Shown: positions 50,695 to 58,327 of the stretch, in pieces | Position numbering within the stretch: position 1 is the first letter of the stretch | How the letters are laid out: the number at the start of each line of letters is the position of its first letter | Assembly: GCA_964490935.1 (NCBI GenBank) | Contig: CAZBEO010000001.1 | Coordinates: 1-64,000, forward strand | Direction: 5' to 3' | Origin: JAQVYB01 sp964490935 | Lineage (GTDB): Bacteria; Verrucomicrobiota; Kiritimatiellia; RZYC01 | Length of the DNA stretch: 64,000 bases | Made by a program: the position numbers and the translations under genes | The notes under the pieces: model-generated | What the model saw: the letters and a program-made list of their open reading frames with translations, nothing else | What the model was told of the DNA's origin: nothing | The model's database searches: none

Positions 50695-52140
50695 ATGTCT
50701 GAACCGATCACCCGTTACAAACCCATTGTGTATATTGTCGGCCTGACGGCCGCGCTGGCGGGCCTGCTCTTCGGGCTCGACGTGGGCGTCATTTCCGGCG
50801 CGCTTCAATTCATTGAAAAGGACCTGGGCATCGGCACGTTTGGCATAGAGGAAGTCGTGAGTGCACTGTTGTGGGGCGCCACGTTCGGCGCGCTGATCAG
50901 TGGCTTCTTCACCAAGGCGCTGGGGCGCAAAAGCACCCTGCTCATCGGCGCAGTCATCTTTGCACTCGGCTCGCTCTGCTGTTCGATCGCTCCCACGGCG
51001 GGCATCCTGATCGGCGCGCGCTTTGTGCTGGGTATTGCCGTGGGCATCGCCTCCTTCACCGCCCCGATGTATCTTTCGGAAATCGCTCCCCGCTCCATTC
51101 GCGGCGCCCTGGTCTCCATGTATCAGCTCCTCATCACCATCGGCATCGTCCTCGCCTTCATGAGCGACACCTATTTCGCCACCTACTGCCGCATCCACGA
51201 AGTACTCGGCGGGCATTGGCGTCTCATGCTCGGATCCCTTGTGGTGCCCTCCACCCTCATGTTCATTGCCGTCTTCTTCCTTCCTGAAAGCCCCCGCTGG
51301 CTCCTGCTCAAAGGACGCAGCGAACACGCGCGCCGAGTGCTCGACCGCATCCGCAACACCACCGAAGAAGTCTCCCGCGAAATCGAAGAAATAGAAACCA
51401 GTCTCGAAGCGAAACAAAACGGCTTCCACCTGCTGCGCAACAACCCCGGTTTCCGAAAAGTCCTGCTGCTCGGCATCGGATTGCAGGTGATTCAACAACT
51501 CACCGGCATCAACGTGGTCATGTATTACGCACCGAAAATTTTCAGCATCGCCGGATTTCAAACCTCCGCCGAACAAATGTGGGGTACCGTTCTCGTGGGC
51601 TGCATCAATGTGCTGGCCACCTTTGTGGCCATTGCCTTCGTGGATAAACTCGGACGCAAACCCATCATGTACGGCGGCTTCATCGTCATGGGCATCGCCA
51701 TGACCGCCGTCGGCCTCTGCTTTAAATTCGGACTCGATAATCATCCCGCCATTCAGACCAATCCGGCCCTTCACGCCGTGAATCCCCTGCTCTCCTTCGC
51801 GGCGATTGCCTTCATCCTTCTATTCATCATCGGCTTTGCCGCCAGTGCCGGGCCGATCATCTGGGTTATGTGCGCAGAAATATTCCCGACTGCGGGCCGC
51901 GATCTGGGCATCACCGTTTCCACCTGCACCAACTGGGTGGTCAACGGGATTGTCGGCATGACCTTCCTTTCTCTGCTCGACGGCTTCGGACACGGCAACA
52001 CCTTCCTGCTCTACGGCGGCATCGAGGTCCTCTTCATCCTCTTCTTCCTGCGCTGGGCCCCCGAAACCAAGGGCGTATCCCTCGAAGAAATCGAAGCCAA
52101 CGTGCTGCACGGAAAAAAACTCCGCGACATCGGACGCTAA
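50695..52140 (+). CDS. Sugar-porter family MFS transporter (XylE/GalP-like)
   Basis: A 481-residue 12-helix transporter from ATG 50695 with GGGAGG eight bases upstream. Sugar-porter signatures are complete: GLLFGLDVGVISGAL (helix 1), GRKSTLLIGA after helix 2, PMYLSEIAPRSIRGALVSMYQL (helix 4), PESPRWLLLKGR (before the central loop), QQLTGINVVMYYAPKIF (helix 7) and PETKGVSLEEIE at the end. It most likely imports a hexose or pentose with protons. The extra extracellular loop DNHPAIQTNPALHAVNP is unusual but short. Confidence 0.92.
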   Translation: MSEPITRYKPIVYIVGLTAALAGLLFGLDVGVISGALQFIEKDLGIGTFGIEEVVSALLWGATFGALISGFFTKALGRKSTLLIGAVIFALGSLCCSIAPTAGILIGARFVLGIAVGIASFTAPMYLSEIAPRSIRGALVSMYQLLITIGIVLAFMSDTYFATYCRIHEVLGGHWRLMLGSLVVPSTLMFIAVFFLPESPRWLLLKGRSEHARRVLDRIRNTTEEVSREIEEIETSLEAKQNGFHLLRNNPGFRKVLLLGIGLQVIQQLTGINVVMYYAPKIFSIAGFQTSAEQMWGTVLVGCINVLATFVAIAFVDKLGRKPIMYGGFIVMGIAMTAVGLCFKFGLDNHPAIQTNPALHAVNPLLSFAAIAFILLFIIGFAASAGPIIWVMCAEIFPTAGRDLGITVSTCTNWVVNGIVGMTFLSLLDGFGHGNTFLLYGGIEVLFILFFLRWAPETKGVSLEEIEANVLHGKKLRDIGR

Positions 52141-52161
52141 AACGATTTCGCTGATTCTTTT

Positions 52162-52218
52162 GGAGGGTGAGCGTCCATGGATTGCCATTCAACACCACGG
52201 GCTGAAATCCCGCGCTAC
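52162..52218 (+). repeat. Chimeric repeat copy E (half hairpin plus tail)
   Basis: GGAGGGTGAGCGTCC at 52162-52176 is the head and first arm of the GGGAG-hairpin family; the second arm is missing and a tail (CCATTCAACACCACGG within 52177-52200) follows. The same tail is found at 53408-53449, but there the 15-bp head is reverse-complemented. Confidence 0.7.
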
Positions 52219-52259
52219 ACGGGCACAGCCACCACACAGAACTCATGCATGATCCATGG

Positions 52260-53201
52260 TTAGTTGCTCCCGTACGCTGCGGCGCGGTCCTGTCTACGTG
52301 CCAATTCACTGGTATAATGACAACCAAGGCTCGATGATCGCTCTCTTGCCCAATCGGTTAGCTTGGTATGTCCGGCAGGCGAAGTGTTCACATAGAGGAG
52401 ATTGTCCATCAACCCCTTGATTTCTTCCCGGGTGATCATGACGTCACCGACCAGTTTTCCTATAGCCCATCCGACCGCATAGCCAACAGCTGGCGGAACC
52501 GGGATAATGAATCGCCTCTTGCCGATGATATCACCGACCGTTTCGACGAGCCCCCTGTACGTAAACGTTTCCGGCCCGATGGCGTTAATCACTTGGTCAT
52601 CGCGCTTACGCCCCTGTTGCACAGCCAAGTCGGCGAGATCGCCCACATGAATCGGCTGGAGCTTGTACTGCCCGTCACCGAAGACGCCAAAAAGAGCAAG
52701 GTGACGCAAGGCCCAGGCGATGTTGTTTACGAGGATGTCCTCCTTCCCAAACAGTACCGTCGGACGCAGAATCGAATGCGAGAGGCCGCTTTCGACAAGC
52801 ATTCTTTCGAGAAGCGCCTTTCCTCTGAAGTATTCCAATGGGGAATCTTCAGATGGATTGGTGATGCTCACATGAACCACTCGCTCGACGCCTGCCGCCG
52901 TCGCCGCATCAAAGAGAATCTTGGTGTTTCGCACGGCATCGGCATGCGTGAAACTGCGGTGGTTGAATCGCACCCAATACGTATTATAAAGGACGGAGAC
53001 GCCCCGGAGGGAGTCCACAAGCAGTTTCGGGTCTTCGAAGTGAAAGGGCGTGGCGCGCACCCGATCGCCAAAAGGGTTTCGGCGCTGCGTGGAGTTTGTA
53101 AGTGTGATTACGGTCTTGCCCTCCGACAACAGGCGCTCGGCGATGTATTTCCCCGAGTACCCAAACGCTCCTGTAACAGCGTGTATGTTTCTTTCATTCA
53201 T
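52260..53201 (-). CDS. Atypical SDR NAD(P)-binding protein (NmrA/NDUFA9-like)
   Basis: A 313-residue atypical SDR. TGAFGYSGKYIAERLLSEGK gives the GxxGxxG dinucleotide-binding loop (residues 10-16), followed by HVSITNPSEDSPLEYFRGKA. The YxxxK pair is replaced by YFRGKALLE, still with a Tyr-Lys at i,i+4. PTVLFGKEDILVNNIAW and IHVGDLADL are typical of the NmrA/complex-I-NDUFA9 branch. Such proteins act as redox sensors or enzymes of unknown substrate. It is transcribed alone, flanked by repeat copies on both sides. Confidence 0.82.
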   Translation of the reverse strand: MNERNIHAVTGAFGYSGKYIAERLLSEGKTVITLTNSTQRRNPFGDRVRATPFHFEDPKLLVDSLRGVSVLYNTYWVRFNHRSFTHADAVRNTKILFDAATAAGVERVVHVSITNPSEDSPLEYFRGKALLERMLVESGLSHSILRPTVLFGKEDILVNNIAWALRHLALFGVFGDGQYKLQPIHVGDLADLAVQQGRKRDDQVINAIGPETFTYRGLVETVGDIIGKRRFIIPVPPAVGYAVGWAIGKLVGDVMITREEIKGLMDNLLYVNTSPAGHTKLTDWARERSSSLGCHYTSELARRQDRAAAYGSN

Positions 53202-53587
53202 AATCTGAGACTCATATTTTCACTCTTGGAAGCCAGCATAGCCCGTTCAATTTTACTGCGCCACTTTTCTCTCCCAAAACTTTCTATGCGATCTATGCGT
53301 TCCTTGTGGTGAATGAAAAACAACAGACTCGCGATGGCCTTTGCGAAAAATGGCCCTTTCGGATCATGCCTTTCGTGTTTTACGGTTCGCGGGGACGCTC
53401 ACCCTCCATGAATGGCCATTCAACACCACGGCGCGGAAGCCCGCGCTACATTCAATCATCTTGCGCCTGCGCCATTTTCGTCCCTTGACTTTTTAGTACG
53501 TCCACTCCAAAAATAGCCGCCGGTGGAAAAGACCCATGGCATTTCGAGCATGGCTATATTGATAGCATCAATTTCAAAGAGTGACGT
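53202..53587. other. Intergenic region with repeat copy F
   Basis: A 386-bp gap between divergent genes (SDR, minus; membrane protein, plus). Apart from repeat copy F (53384-53449) nothing recognisable is present; short open frames here lack ribosome-binding sites and families. Confidence 0.6.
53384..53449 (+). repeat. GGGAG-hairpin repeat copy F with tail
   Basis: The hairpin at 53384-53407 has arms GGTTCGCG and CGCTCACC (two mismatches) around the loop GGGA, then CTCC, i.e. the family consensus read on the minus strand. The tail at 53408-53449 (CCATTCAACACCACGG core, GCCCGCGCTAC end) matches the tail of copy E, 1.2 kb away, in direct orientation. Confidence 0.75.
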
Positions 53588-54361
53588 ATGTCAACGTGGG
53601 AATCACTACTAGTACATCTCCGGCGGGTGCGGCGGGGCATCTGGTTTGATGCGGCCGTCTTTCTGGCCAACTGCTGGCTGGTGCCGCGTCTCACAGCGAT
53701 ATCGGAGGAGGACGGAGAAACGAGCCTTGCCTATGCGGCGGCGATGATGTTTTCGCTGCTGCTCTACGTGCTGGGCGCGGGGCTCAAGCGCCGGCCCTTG
53801 CAGGAACGGCTCGCCCGAACCGTGCGCAAACCAACCGCCACCTGGGCATGGATTGTTCTGTTCACCTTGATTATCATGCAGTTCGCGTTGGGCATGGTCC
53901 TCTTTATGATAAGCACCGATGCGCTGGCCCTGCACTTCGCGGCCTCTCCGTGGATGCCTGCCAAGGATTCCGTATGGCTGCTGGTTCCGTCCTTGGTCGC
54001 AGGATCTGCGCCGGTAGTCATGACCATTCGTGCGTTGCTGCCGATGCCCAACGCCGCGGAAGCTTGGGTTCCGGCAGGTACCGACCTGCGCCGACAGGAA
54101 CGGTTTGCCGATACTGCGCTGTATTTTTCAGCCCTGGTTATGCTCTCGATTTGGGATGGCATGTTCATGCAATCCCTCGCCGGACGGGGCCCCTACCCCT
54201 GGTATATGGCCGCCCTGCTCATCACCCTGATTACGGTTCCTTTTGCCATGTTTTACGCGGCGCCACGCATTCTTTTTCTGGCAGAAGATTACCGGCGGCC
54301 CACCACGTGGCTGCGCATTGCGACCGTTATGCTGCCGCTCTCCGTGCGCCTACTGACCTAA
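53588..54361 (+). CDS. Hypothetical integral membrane protein
   Basis: A 257-residue protein with about six to seven hydrophobic segments (for example AAMMFSLLLYVLGAGL, TWAWIVLFTLIIMQFALGMV, WYMAALLITLITVPFAMFYA). It has no motif I can assign. The N-terminal cytoplasmic part is basic (LRRVRRGIWF). No neighbour suggests a role: upstream is a divergent SDR gene, downstream a decayed TA-like region. Family unknown. Confidence 0.7.
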   Translation: MSTWESLLVHLRRVRRGIWFDAAVFLANCWLVPRLTAISEEDGETSLAYAAAMMFSLLLYVLGAGLKRRPLQERLARTVRKPTATWAWIVLFTLIIMQFALGMVLFMISTDALALHFAASPWMPAKDSVWLLVPSLVAGSAPVVMTIRALLPMPNAAEAWVPAGTDLRRQERFADTALYFSALVMLSIWDGMFMQSLAGRGPYPWYMAALLITLITVPFAMFYAAPRILFLAEDYRRPTTWLRIATVMLPLSVRLLT

Positions 54362-54421
54362 ACAGCGGGTACCCTGTTGTGATTTGGAAGAGAGATGCGA
54401 AGGTAATGAGCCCTTGTTTTG

Positions 54422-54610
54422 TCAGGAATTCTCCAGAGTCTCTGCATCAACTTTGTCTTTTGCTCGTCCGGTTGAATTTTTATTTTTGATCATGTTCTCT
54501 TTTGAGAGAATTGGAATAGACAGGGATTCAATTTCAATGATTACTTTGTCCTTATATGCCTCTTCCTCTAACAATGCTAACAGCATTTCTTTGTAATCTT
54601 GATTCAACAT
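54422..54610 (-). pseudogene. Nucleotidyltransferase with internal deletion
   Basis: The 62-residue frame joins the two ends of a nucleotidyltransferase of the MNT/DUF6036 type. The start MLNQDYKEMLLALLEE equals the family N-terminus (MLN.DY...L..L.E). It then jumps to EAYKDKVIIEIESLSIPILS, KENMIKNKNSTGRAKDKVDA, the family C-terminus (EAY..RI.VEI.G..IPFIS....I.NK..TGR.KD..D). About 90-100 residues between, including the GSxxxD-type catalytic site, are missing without a frameshift. It is therefore an inactive deletion derivative of a TA-like enzyme. Confidence 0.65.
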
Positions 54611-54752
54611 CGTATTTCTTTGTTAATGAGAAAACTTCCTTGGTTAGCTCCCATACAAATGAAACGGACTCGCTAGCCGATAGACTAACGGGACTTTCCC
54701 GTGAGGATATGTTGGAAGAAAATTTTCTGGTTACTGTTCTGTCTAGTTTCAT
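54552..54752 (-). CDS. Small protein upstream of deleted nucleotidyltransferase
   Basis: A 66-residue frame starting MKLDRTVTRKFSSNISSRES and ending FVWELTKEVFSLTKKYDVES, RLQRNAVSIVRGRGI. The WELTKEVxSLTxxxDVESRLQR block looks like a conserved small partner protein of nucleotidyltransferase-type TA modules; this is from memory of such loci and not verified. It overlaps the deleted nucleotidyltransferase by 59 bp in another frame. No clear Shine-Dalgarno. It could be an orphan antitoxin or partner. Confidence 0.4.
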   Translation of the reverse strand: MKLDRTVTRKFSSNISSRESPVSLSASESVSFVWELTKEVFSLTKKYDVESRLQRNAVSIVRGRGI

Positions 54753-54953
54753 GATACGAAAATAGCATAATACCGACTTCTGCTTCAACTCCTATTCCCA
54801 AAGCTGGCCCCCCGCCAATTGACGTTGCGTGATTCTCGCTCTCTTCATTCGTTGGAATTTCGGTTGAAAAACACCCGGGAACACGCTACAGGACTGGAGT
54901 AGCAATACGGCCCGCAGAAAAAAACTAACTCTCCAAAAAACGAAAAGCGCACC

Positions 54954-56147
54954 GTGAAACAGAAGAAGAAAAACTACGAACCGCCCGAGCATCCATCCTC
55001 TGTCGGTCTGACCCGCGCGCAACGCCTGCGCGTGGTCGAGCCCGACCAACCTCTGCTCCTTGAATCTGGAGCCACCCTCGCCCCGATCGATATCGAATAC
55101 GAAGCCTACGGCACACTCAACGCCGCGCGCGACAACGCCGTACTCATCACCCACGCCCTCTCCGGCGATGCCCACGCTGCCGGATGGGATGACCCCGAAA
55201 CCGCCGCCGAACGCCCTTGGCGCCTGCGTAAGCCCGGCTGGTGGGATGCCATCATCGGCCCCGGAAAGGCGATCGACACCAACCGCTGGTACGTCCTGTG
55301 CACCAACGTCCTCGGTAGTTGCTACGGCACCACCGGCCCCGCCTGCCTCGACCCCGAAACCGGCCAGTCTTATGGCCTCCGCTTTCCCATCGTCACCGTG
55401 GGCGACTGGGTTCACCTCCAGGCCCGCCTCCTTGATCACCTCGGCATCGAGCGCCTCCACGCCGTCATCGGCGGTTCCCTCGGCGGCCAGCAGGCCCTCG
55501 AGTGGGCACTCAAATATCCCGACCGTGTCAACAAATGCGGCGTACTCGCCGCCGCCGCCCGGCTCTCCGCCCAGGGCCTTGCCTACAACGCCGTCGGACG
55601 CTATTCCATCCTCCACGACCCCGCCTTCTGCGACGGCGATTACTACGGCGCCATCGGCCCCAACCACGGTCTCGCCGCCGCCCGGATGCTCGCTCACATC
55701 ACCTACCTTTCCGAGGAAAGCATGAACCACAAATTCGGACGCCGCCGCAAAGGCGCCGACACCGGCTACGGCTTCGACATCGAATACGAAGTCGAAAGCT
55801 ACCTTGAATATCAGGGCCAAACCTTTGTCCAGCGCTTCGATGCCAACAGCTACCTCTACATCACCCGCGCCATGGATTATTACGATGCCGCCGCTCGCGC
55901 CGGCGGCGATCTCACCGAGGCCTGCTCGCGCCTCCAATCCCAGATGCTCGTGGTGTCCTTCTCCACCGACTGGCTCTACCCGCCCCCTCAATGCCGCGAA
56001 CTCGCTCTTGCCATCGCCCGCAACGGGAAAGGCGTCCACCACGTCGAAATACAAACACGCCACGGACACGACGCCTTCCTCGTCGAAACCGAAAAAGTTT
56101 CGCGCCTCCTCGGCCGCTTCCTTACCTCGAAAGGGTTTCACTCATGA
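54954..56147 (+). CDS. metX: Homoserine O-acyltransferase MetX
   Basis: A 397-residue alpha/beta-hydrolase-fold acyltransferase. GGSLGGQQALEW (173-184) carries the nucleophile Ser175; Asp339 (SFSTDWLYPP) and His372 (GHDAFLVET) complete the triad. LITHALSGDAHAAGW (64-78) is the oxyanion-side segment. It acylates homoserine at the entry to methionine synthesis. MetX proteins use acetyl-CoA or succinyl-CoA; the donor cannot be fixed here. Full length, with a 20-residue charged N-terminal extension. The next gene is metW with an ATGA overlap, the usual partner. The start codon may be GTG-like in context and lacks a strong Shine-Dalgarno. Confidence 0.93.
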   Translation: MKQKKKNYEPPEHPSSVGLTRAQRLRVVEPDQPLLLESGATLAPIDIEYEAYGTLNAARDNAVLITHALSGDAHAAGWDDPETAAERPWRLRKPGWWDAIIGPGKAIDTNRWYVLCTNVLGSCYGTTGPACLDPETGQSYGLRFPIVTVGDWVHLQARLLDHLGIERLHAVIGGSLGGQQALEWALKYPDRVNKCGVLAAAARLSAQGLAYNAVGRYSILHDPAFCDGDYYGAIGPNHGLAAARMLAHITYLSEESMNHKFGRRRKGADTGYGFDIEYEVESYLEYQGQTFVQRFDANSYLYITRAMDYYDAAARAGGDLTEACSRLQSQMLVVSFSTDWLYPPPQCRELALAIARNGKGVHHVEIQTRHGHDAFLVETEKVSRLLGRFLTSKGFHS

Positions 56148-56920
56148 CCGAACCCCTCACCACGCCCTGTGAAGATGCACTCGAACTTCTCCGTCAAGCC
56201 CTCGGCGACCGACTCGACCCCACCATGGCAAACCTCACGCCCGAAGGACTCCGCGACCTCGTGCACCGCCTCGGCGTCACCCCGGAAAAACCCGCCGCTC
56301 CCTCCGCACGCTGGCAGGATGAATGGATCGAACACCTCGTTCCTGAAGGCGTCTCCGTGCTCGACCTCGGCTGCGGCGAAGGACTCCTTCTCGAACGCCT
56401 CGCCCAACTCAAAGGGGTGCGCGGACAGGGCGTCGAACTCGATCCCGATGCCGTTGAAGCCTGCGTCGCGCGTGGCGTACCCGTCATGCAAGCCGACCTC
56501 GACCGGGGCCTTCAGGGCTTCCCCGATGGACTCTTCGACATCGTTGTTCTCGAAGAAACCCTCCAAACCCTGCGCAATCCTCAAATCGTCCTGCGCGAAA
56601 TGCTGCGTGTCGGGCGTTGCGGCTTGGTTTCGTTTCCCAATTTCGGCTGCTGGCGCGTCCGACTTGAACTCGCCCTGACCGGGCGTATGCCCGTCAGCTC
56701 CGCCCTTCCGCATGCCTGGTACGACACCCCCAACATTCATCTCATGACCCTGCTGGATTTCGAGGAACTCGCCGCCCAAGAACAGTTCATCATCACCCGA
56801 GGCTACGCCCTTGCCGAAGGCTGCGTCCGCCCCCTCGCCCCCGGCGACAACCTCGCCGCCGAAGAAGTTCTCCTCGAAATCCGCAAAAACGAACATGGAC
56901 AAAGCGGGACGCAGGGGTAG
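56144..56920 (+). CDS. metW: MetW, partner of homoserine acyltransferase
   Basis: A 258-residue protein. The MetW core spans about residues 58-245: VLDLGCGEG at 72-80, GQGVELDPDAVEACVARGVP, VMQADLDRGLQGFPDGLFDI, VLEETLQTLRNP and FPNFGCWRVRLELALTGRMP. The stretch PVSSALPHAWYDTPNIHLMT is diagnostic. MetW is needed with MetX for methionine synthesis in several bacteria. It carries about 55 extra N-terminal residues compared with the usual form; residues 8-45 look helical (LELLRQALGDRLDPTMANLT). Four-base overlap with metX. Confidence 0.92.
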   Translation: MTEPLTTPCEDALELLRQALGDRLDPTMANLTPEGLRDLVHRLGVTPEKPAAPSARWQDEWIEHLVPEGVSVLDLGCGEGLLLERLAQLKGVRGQGVELDPDAVEACVARGVPVMQADLDRGLQGFPDGLFDIVVLEETLQTLRNPQIVLREMLRVGRCGLVSFPNFGCWRVRLELALTGRMPVSSALPHAWYDTPNIHLMTLLDFEELAAQEQFIITRGYALAEGCVRPLAPGDNLAAEEVLLEIRKNEHGQSGTQG

Positions 56921-56961
56921 TATGTGCCCATTCATTAACCCACGAATTGTTGGAGGTCATT

Positions 56962-58185
56962 ATGCGTATCAAAGCATTCAAAGCGTATCGCCCGCCCCTG
57001 GAACTCACGGAAAAACTAGCCAGTCTTCCCTATGATGTCTATTCCGTGGAAGAAGCGCGCGAGCTGACCGTCGATAATCCCTACGCCTTCCTGCACGTCA
57101 GCATCCCCGCCGTGGACCTCCCCGAAGATACGCCCGAAAAAGACGAAAGCGTCTATCAAAAAGCCGGCGAAAACTTCCAGGCCTTCATCGCAAAAGACTA
57201 CCTCATTCAGGATGAAAAGCCCGGCCTCTTTCTCTATCGCCAGATCATGGGCAAACACCATCAGCGCGGCCTCGTAGCGGTCAGCCATGTGGATGATTAC
57301 GACAAAGAACTCATCAAAAAACACGAGCACACCCGCGCCGCACCCGAAGAAGACCGCACCCGCCACATCGAAGCACTCAATGCCCAGGCAGGACCCGTCT
57401 TCCTCACCTACCGCGATGTCCCCGAGATCAATGACATCCTCGCCGACATCGAAAAAAGCGAGCCGCTCTTTGATTTCACCGCACCCGACGGCATTCAACA
57501 TGCCGCCTGGCGCATTCCCGAAACCGCACGCCTCGTGCAACTCTTCGCCGCCATCCCAGTGGATTACATTGCCGACGGACACCACCGCGCATCCGCCGCC
57601 GCACGCGTTGCCCGCGAGCGCCGCGCCGCGCATCCCGAACACGCCGGCGACGAAGAATACAACTGGTTCCTCACCGTCCTCTTCCCCTCCACCCAGCTCC
57701 AGATTCTCCCCTACAACCGCTGCATCGCCGACCTCCAGGGACTCACTCCGAAAGAACTGATTGAAGCCATACGCCTGGCAGGCTTCACCGTACGCGAAAC
57801 CACCCTCACCAAACCCGATAAACCCGGCATGATCTGCATGTACCTCGCGGGAAAATGGTATGAAATGGGCTGCCCCAAAGTGGACTCCGCCGACCCGGTG
57901 CAAACCATGGATGTCAGCCTCCTTCAAAACCGTGTCCTGGCACCTATCCTCGGAATCGATGACCCGCGCAAAAACCCGCGCGCTTCCTTCGTGGGCGGAA
58001 TCCGCGGACCCGAGGAACTCAAAAAAAGAGTCGAATCCGGGCGCGACGCCGTGGCCTTCTCCATGTATCCCACCGACATCCGCCAGCTCATGGATGTGGC
58101 CGACGCCAACCTGGTCATGCCCCCGAAAAGCACCTGGTTCGAACCAAAACTCCGCTCCGGCCTCTTCGTGCATGCGCTAGAGTAA
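56962..58185 (+). CDS. DUF1015 family protein
   Basis: A 407-residue protein from ATG 56962 with GGAGGT six bases upstream. It shows the DUF1015 pattern: RIKAFKAYRPPLELTEKLAS, PYDVYSVEEAREL, HEHTRAAPEEDRTRHI, IADGHHRASAAARVARERR and PYNRCIADLQGL. The conserved His-rich ADGHHR segment and early PYD are invariant in the family. Biochemical function is unknown; homologues often sit beside serine- or amino-acid-biosynthesis genes, and here it follows metX-metW by 41 bp. Confidence 0.9.
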   Translation: MRIKAFKAYRPPLELTEKLASLPYDVYSVEEARELTVDNPYAFLHVSIPAVDLPEDTPEKDESVYQKAGENFQAFIAKDYLIQDEKPGLFLYRQIMGKHHQRGLVAVSHVDDYDKELIKKHEHTRAAPEEDRTRHIEALNAQAGPVFLTYRDVPEINDILADIEKSEPLFDFTAPDGIQHAAWRIPETARLVQLFAAIPVDYIADGHHRASAAARVARERRAAHPEHAGDEEYNWFLTVLFPSTQLQILPYNRCIADLQGLTPKELIEAIRLAGFTVRETTLTKPDKPGMICMYLAGKWYEMGCPKVDSADPVQTMDVSLLQNRVLAPILGIDDPRKNPRASFVGGIRGPEELKKRVESGRDAVAFSMYPTDIRQLMDVADANLVMPPKSTWFEPKLRSGLFVHALE

Positions 58186-58210
58186 AAGCATTCTCATCGC
58201 GCCTCTCTCT

Positions 58211-58253
58211 CGGGAGGGCCCGTGTCCCCACGGGCCAAGCGGAAAGTGAGCGC
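58211..58253 (+). repeat. GGGAG-hairpin repeat copy C
   Basis: GGGAG head (58212-58216), arms GGCCCGTG (58217-58224) and CACGGGCC (58229-58236), loop TCCC, then a flank (GCGGAAAGTGAGCGC) shared with copy B. It lies 26 bp past the DUF1015 stop but has no T-run. Confidence 0.75.
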
Positions 58254-58292
58254 GGAGAGTACAGAGAAATATGGAACGACCTGAAGATCAAT

Positions 58293-58322
58293 AAAAGGCC
58301 GTTGGGGACAACGACCCTCCCC
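58293..58322 (-). terminator. Terminator after the mnmL-mnmD fusion (repeat copy D)
   Basis: On the minus strand: GGGGAG head, arms GGTCGTTG and CAACGGCC (one G-T pair), loop TCCC, then TTTTAT. It begins 6 bp after the fusion gene's stop. The same family member logic as copy A: repeat and terminator in one. Confidence 0.7.
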
Positions 58323-58327
58323 AGAAC

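Larger units (their letters stand above)
54362..54953. other. AT-rich region with decayed two-gene module
   Basis: A 592-bp stretch between the membrane protein and metX, visibly AT-richer than its surroundings. It holds the remains described separately at 54422-54752 on the minus strand. The 200 bp directly upstream of metX contain no recognisable gene; the metX promoter must lie there. Confidence 0.6.

Noticed and set aside
50602..51774. 390-codon open frame opposite the sugar transporter
   Set aside because: Antisense to a transporter with complete sugar-porter signatures.
54792..56141. 449-codon open frame opposite metX
   Set aside because: Antisense shadow of metX; composition (Gly/Ala/Val/Glu) is what a GC-rich complementary strand gives.
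57016..58173. 385-codon open frame opposite the DUF1015 gene
   Set aside because: Antisense shadow; no motif and no ribosome-binding site.
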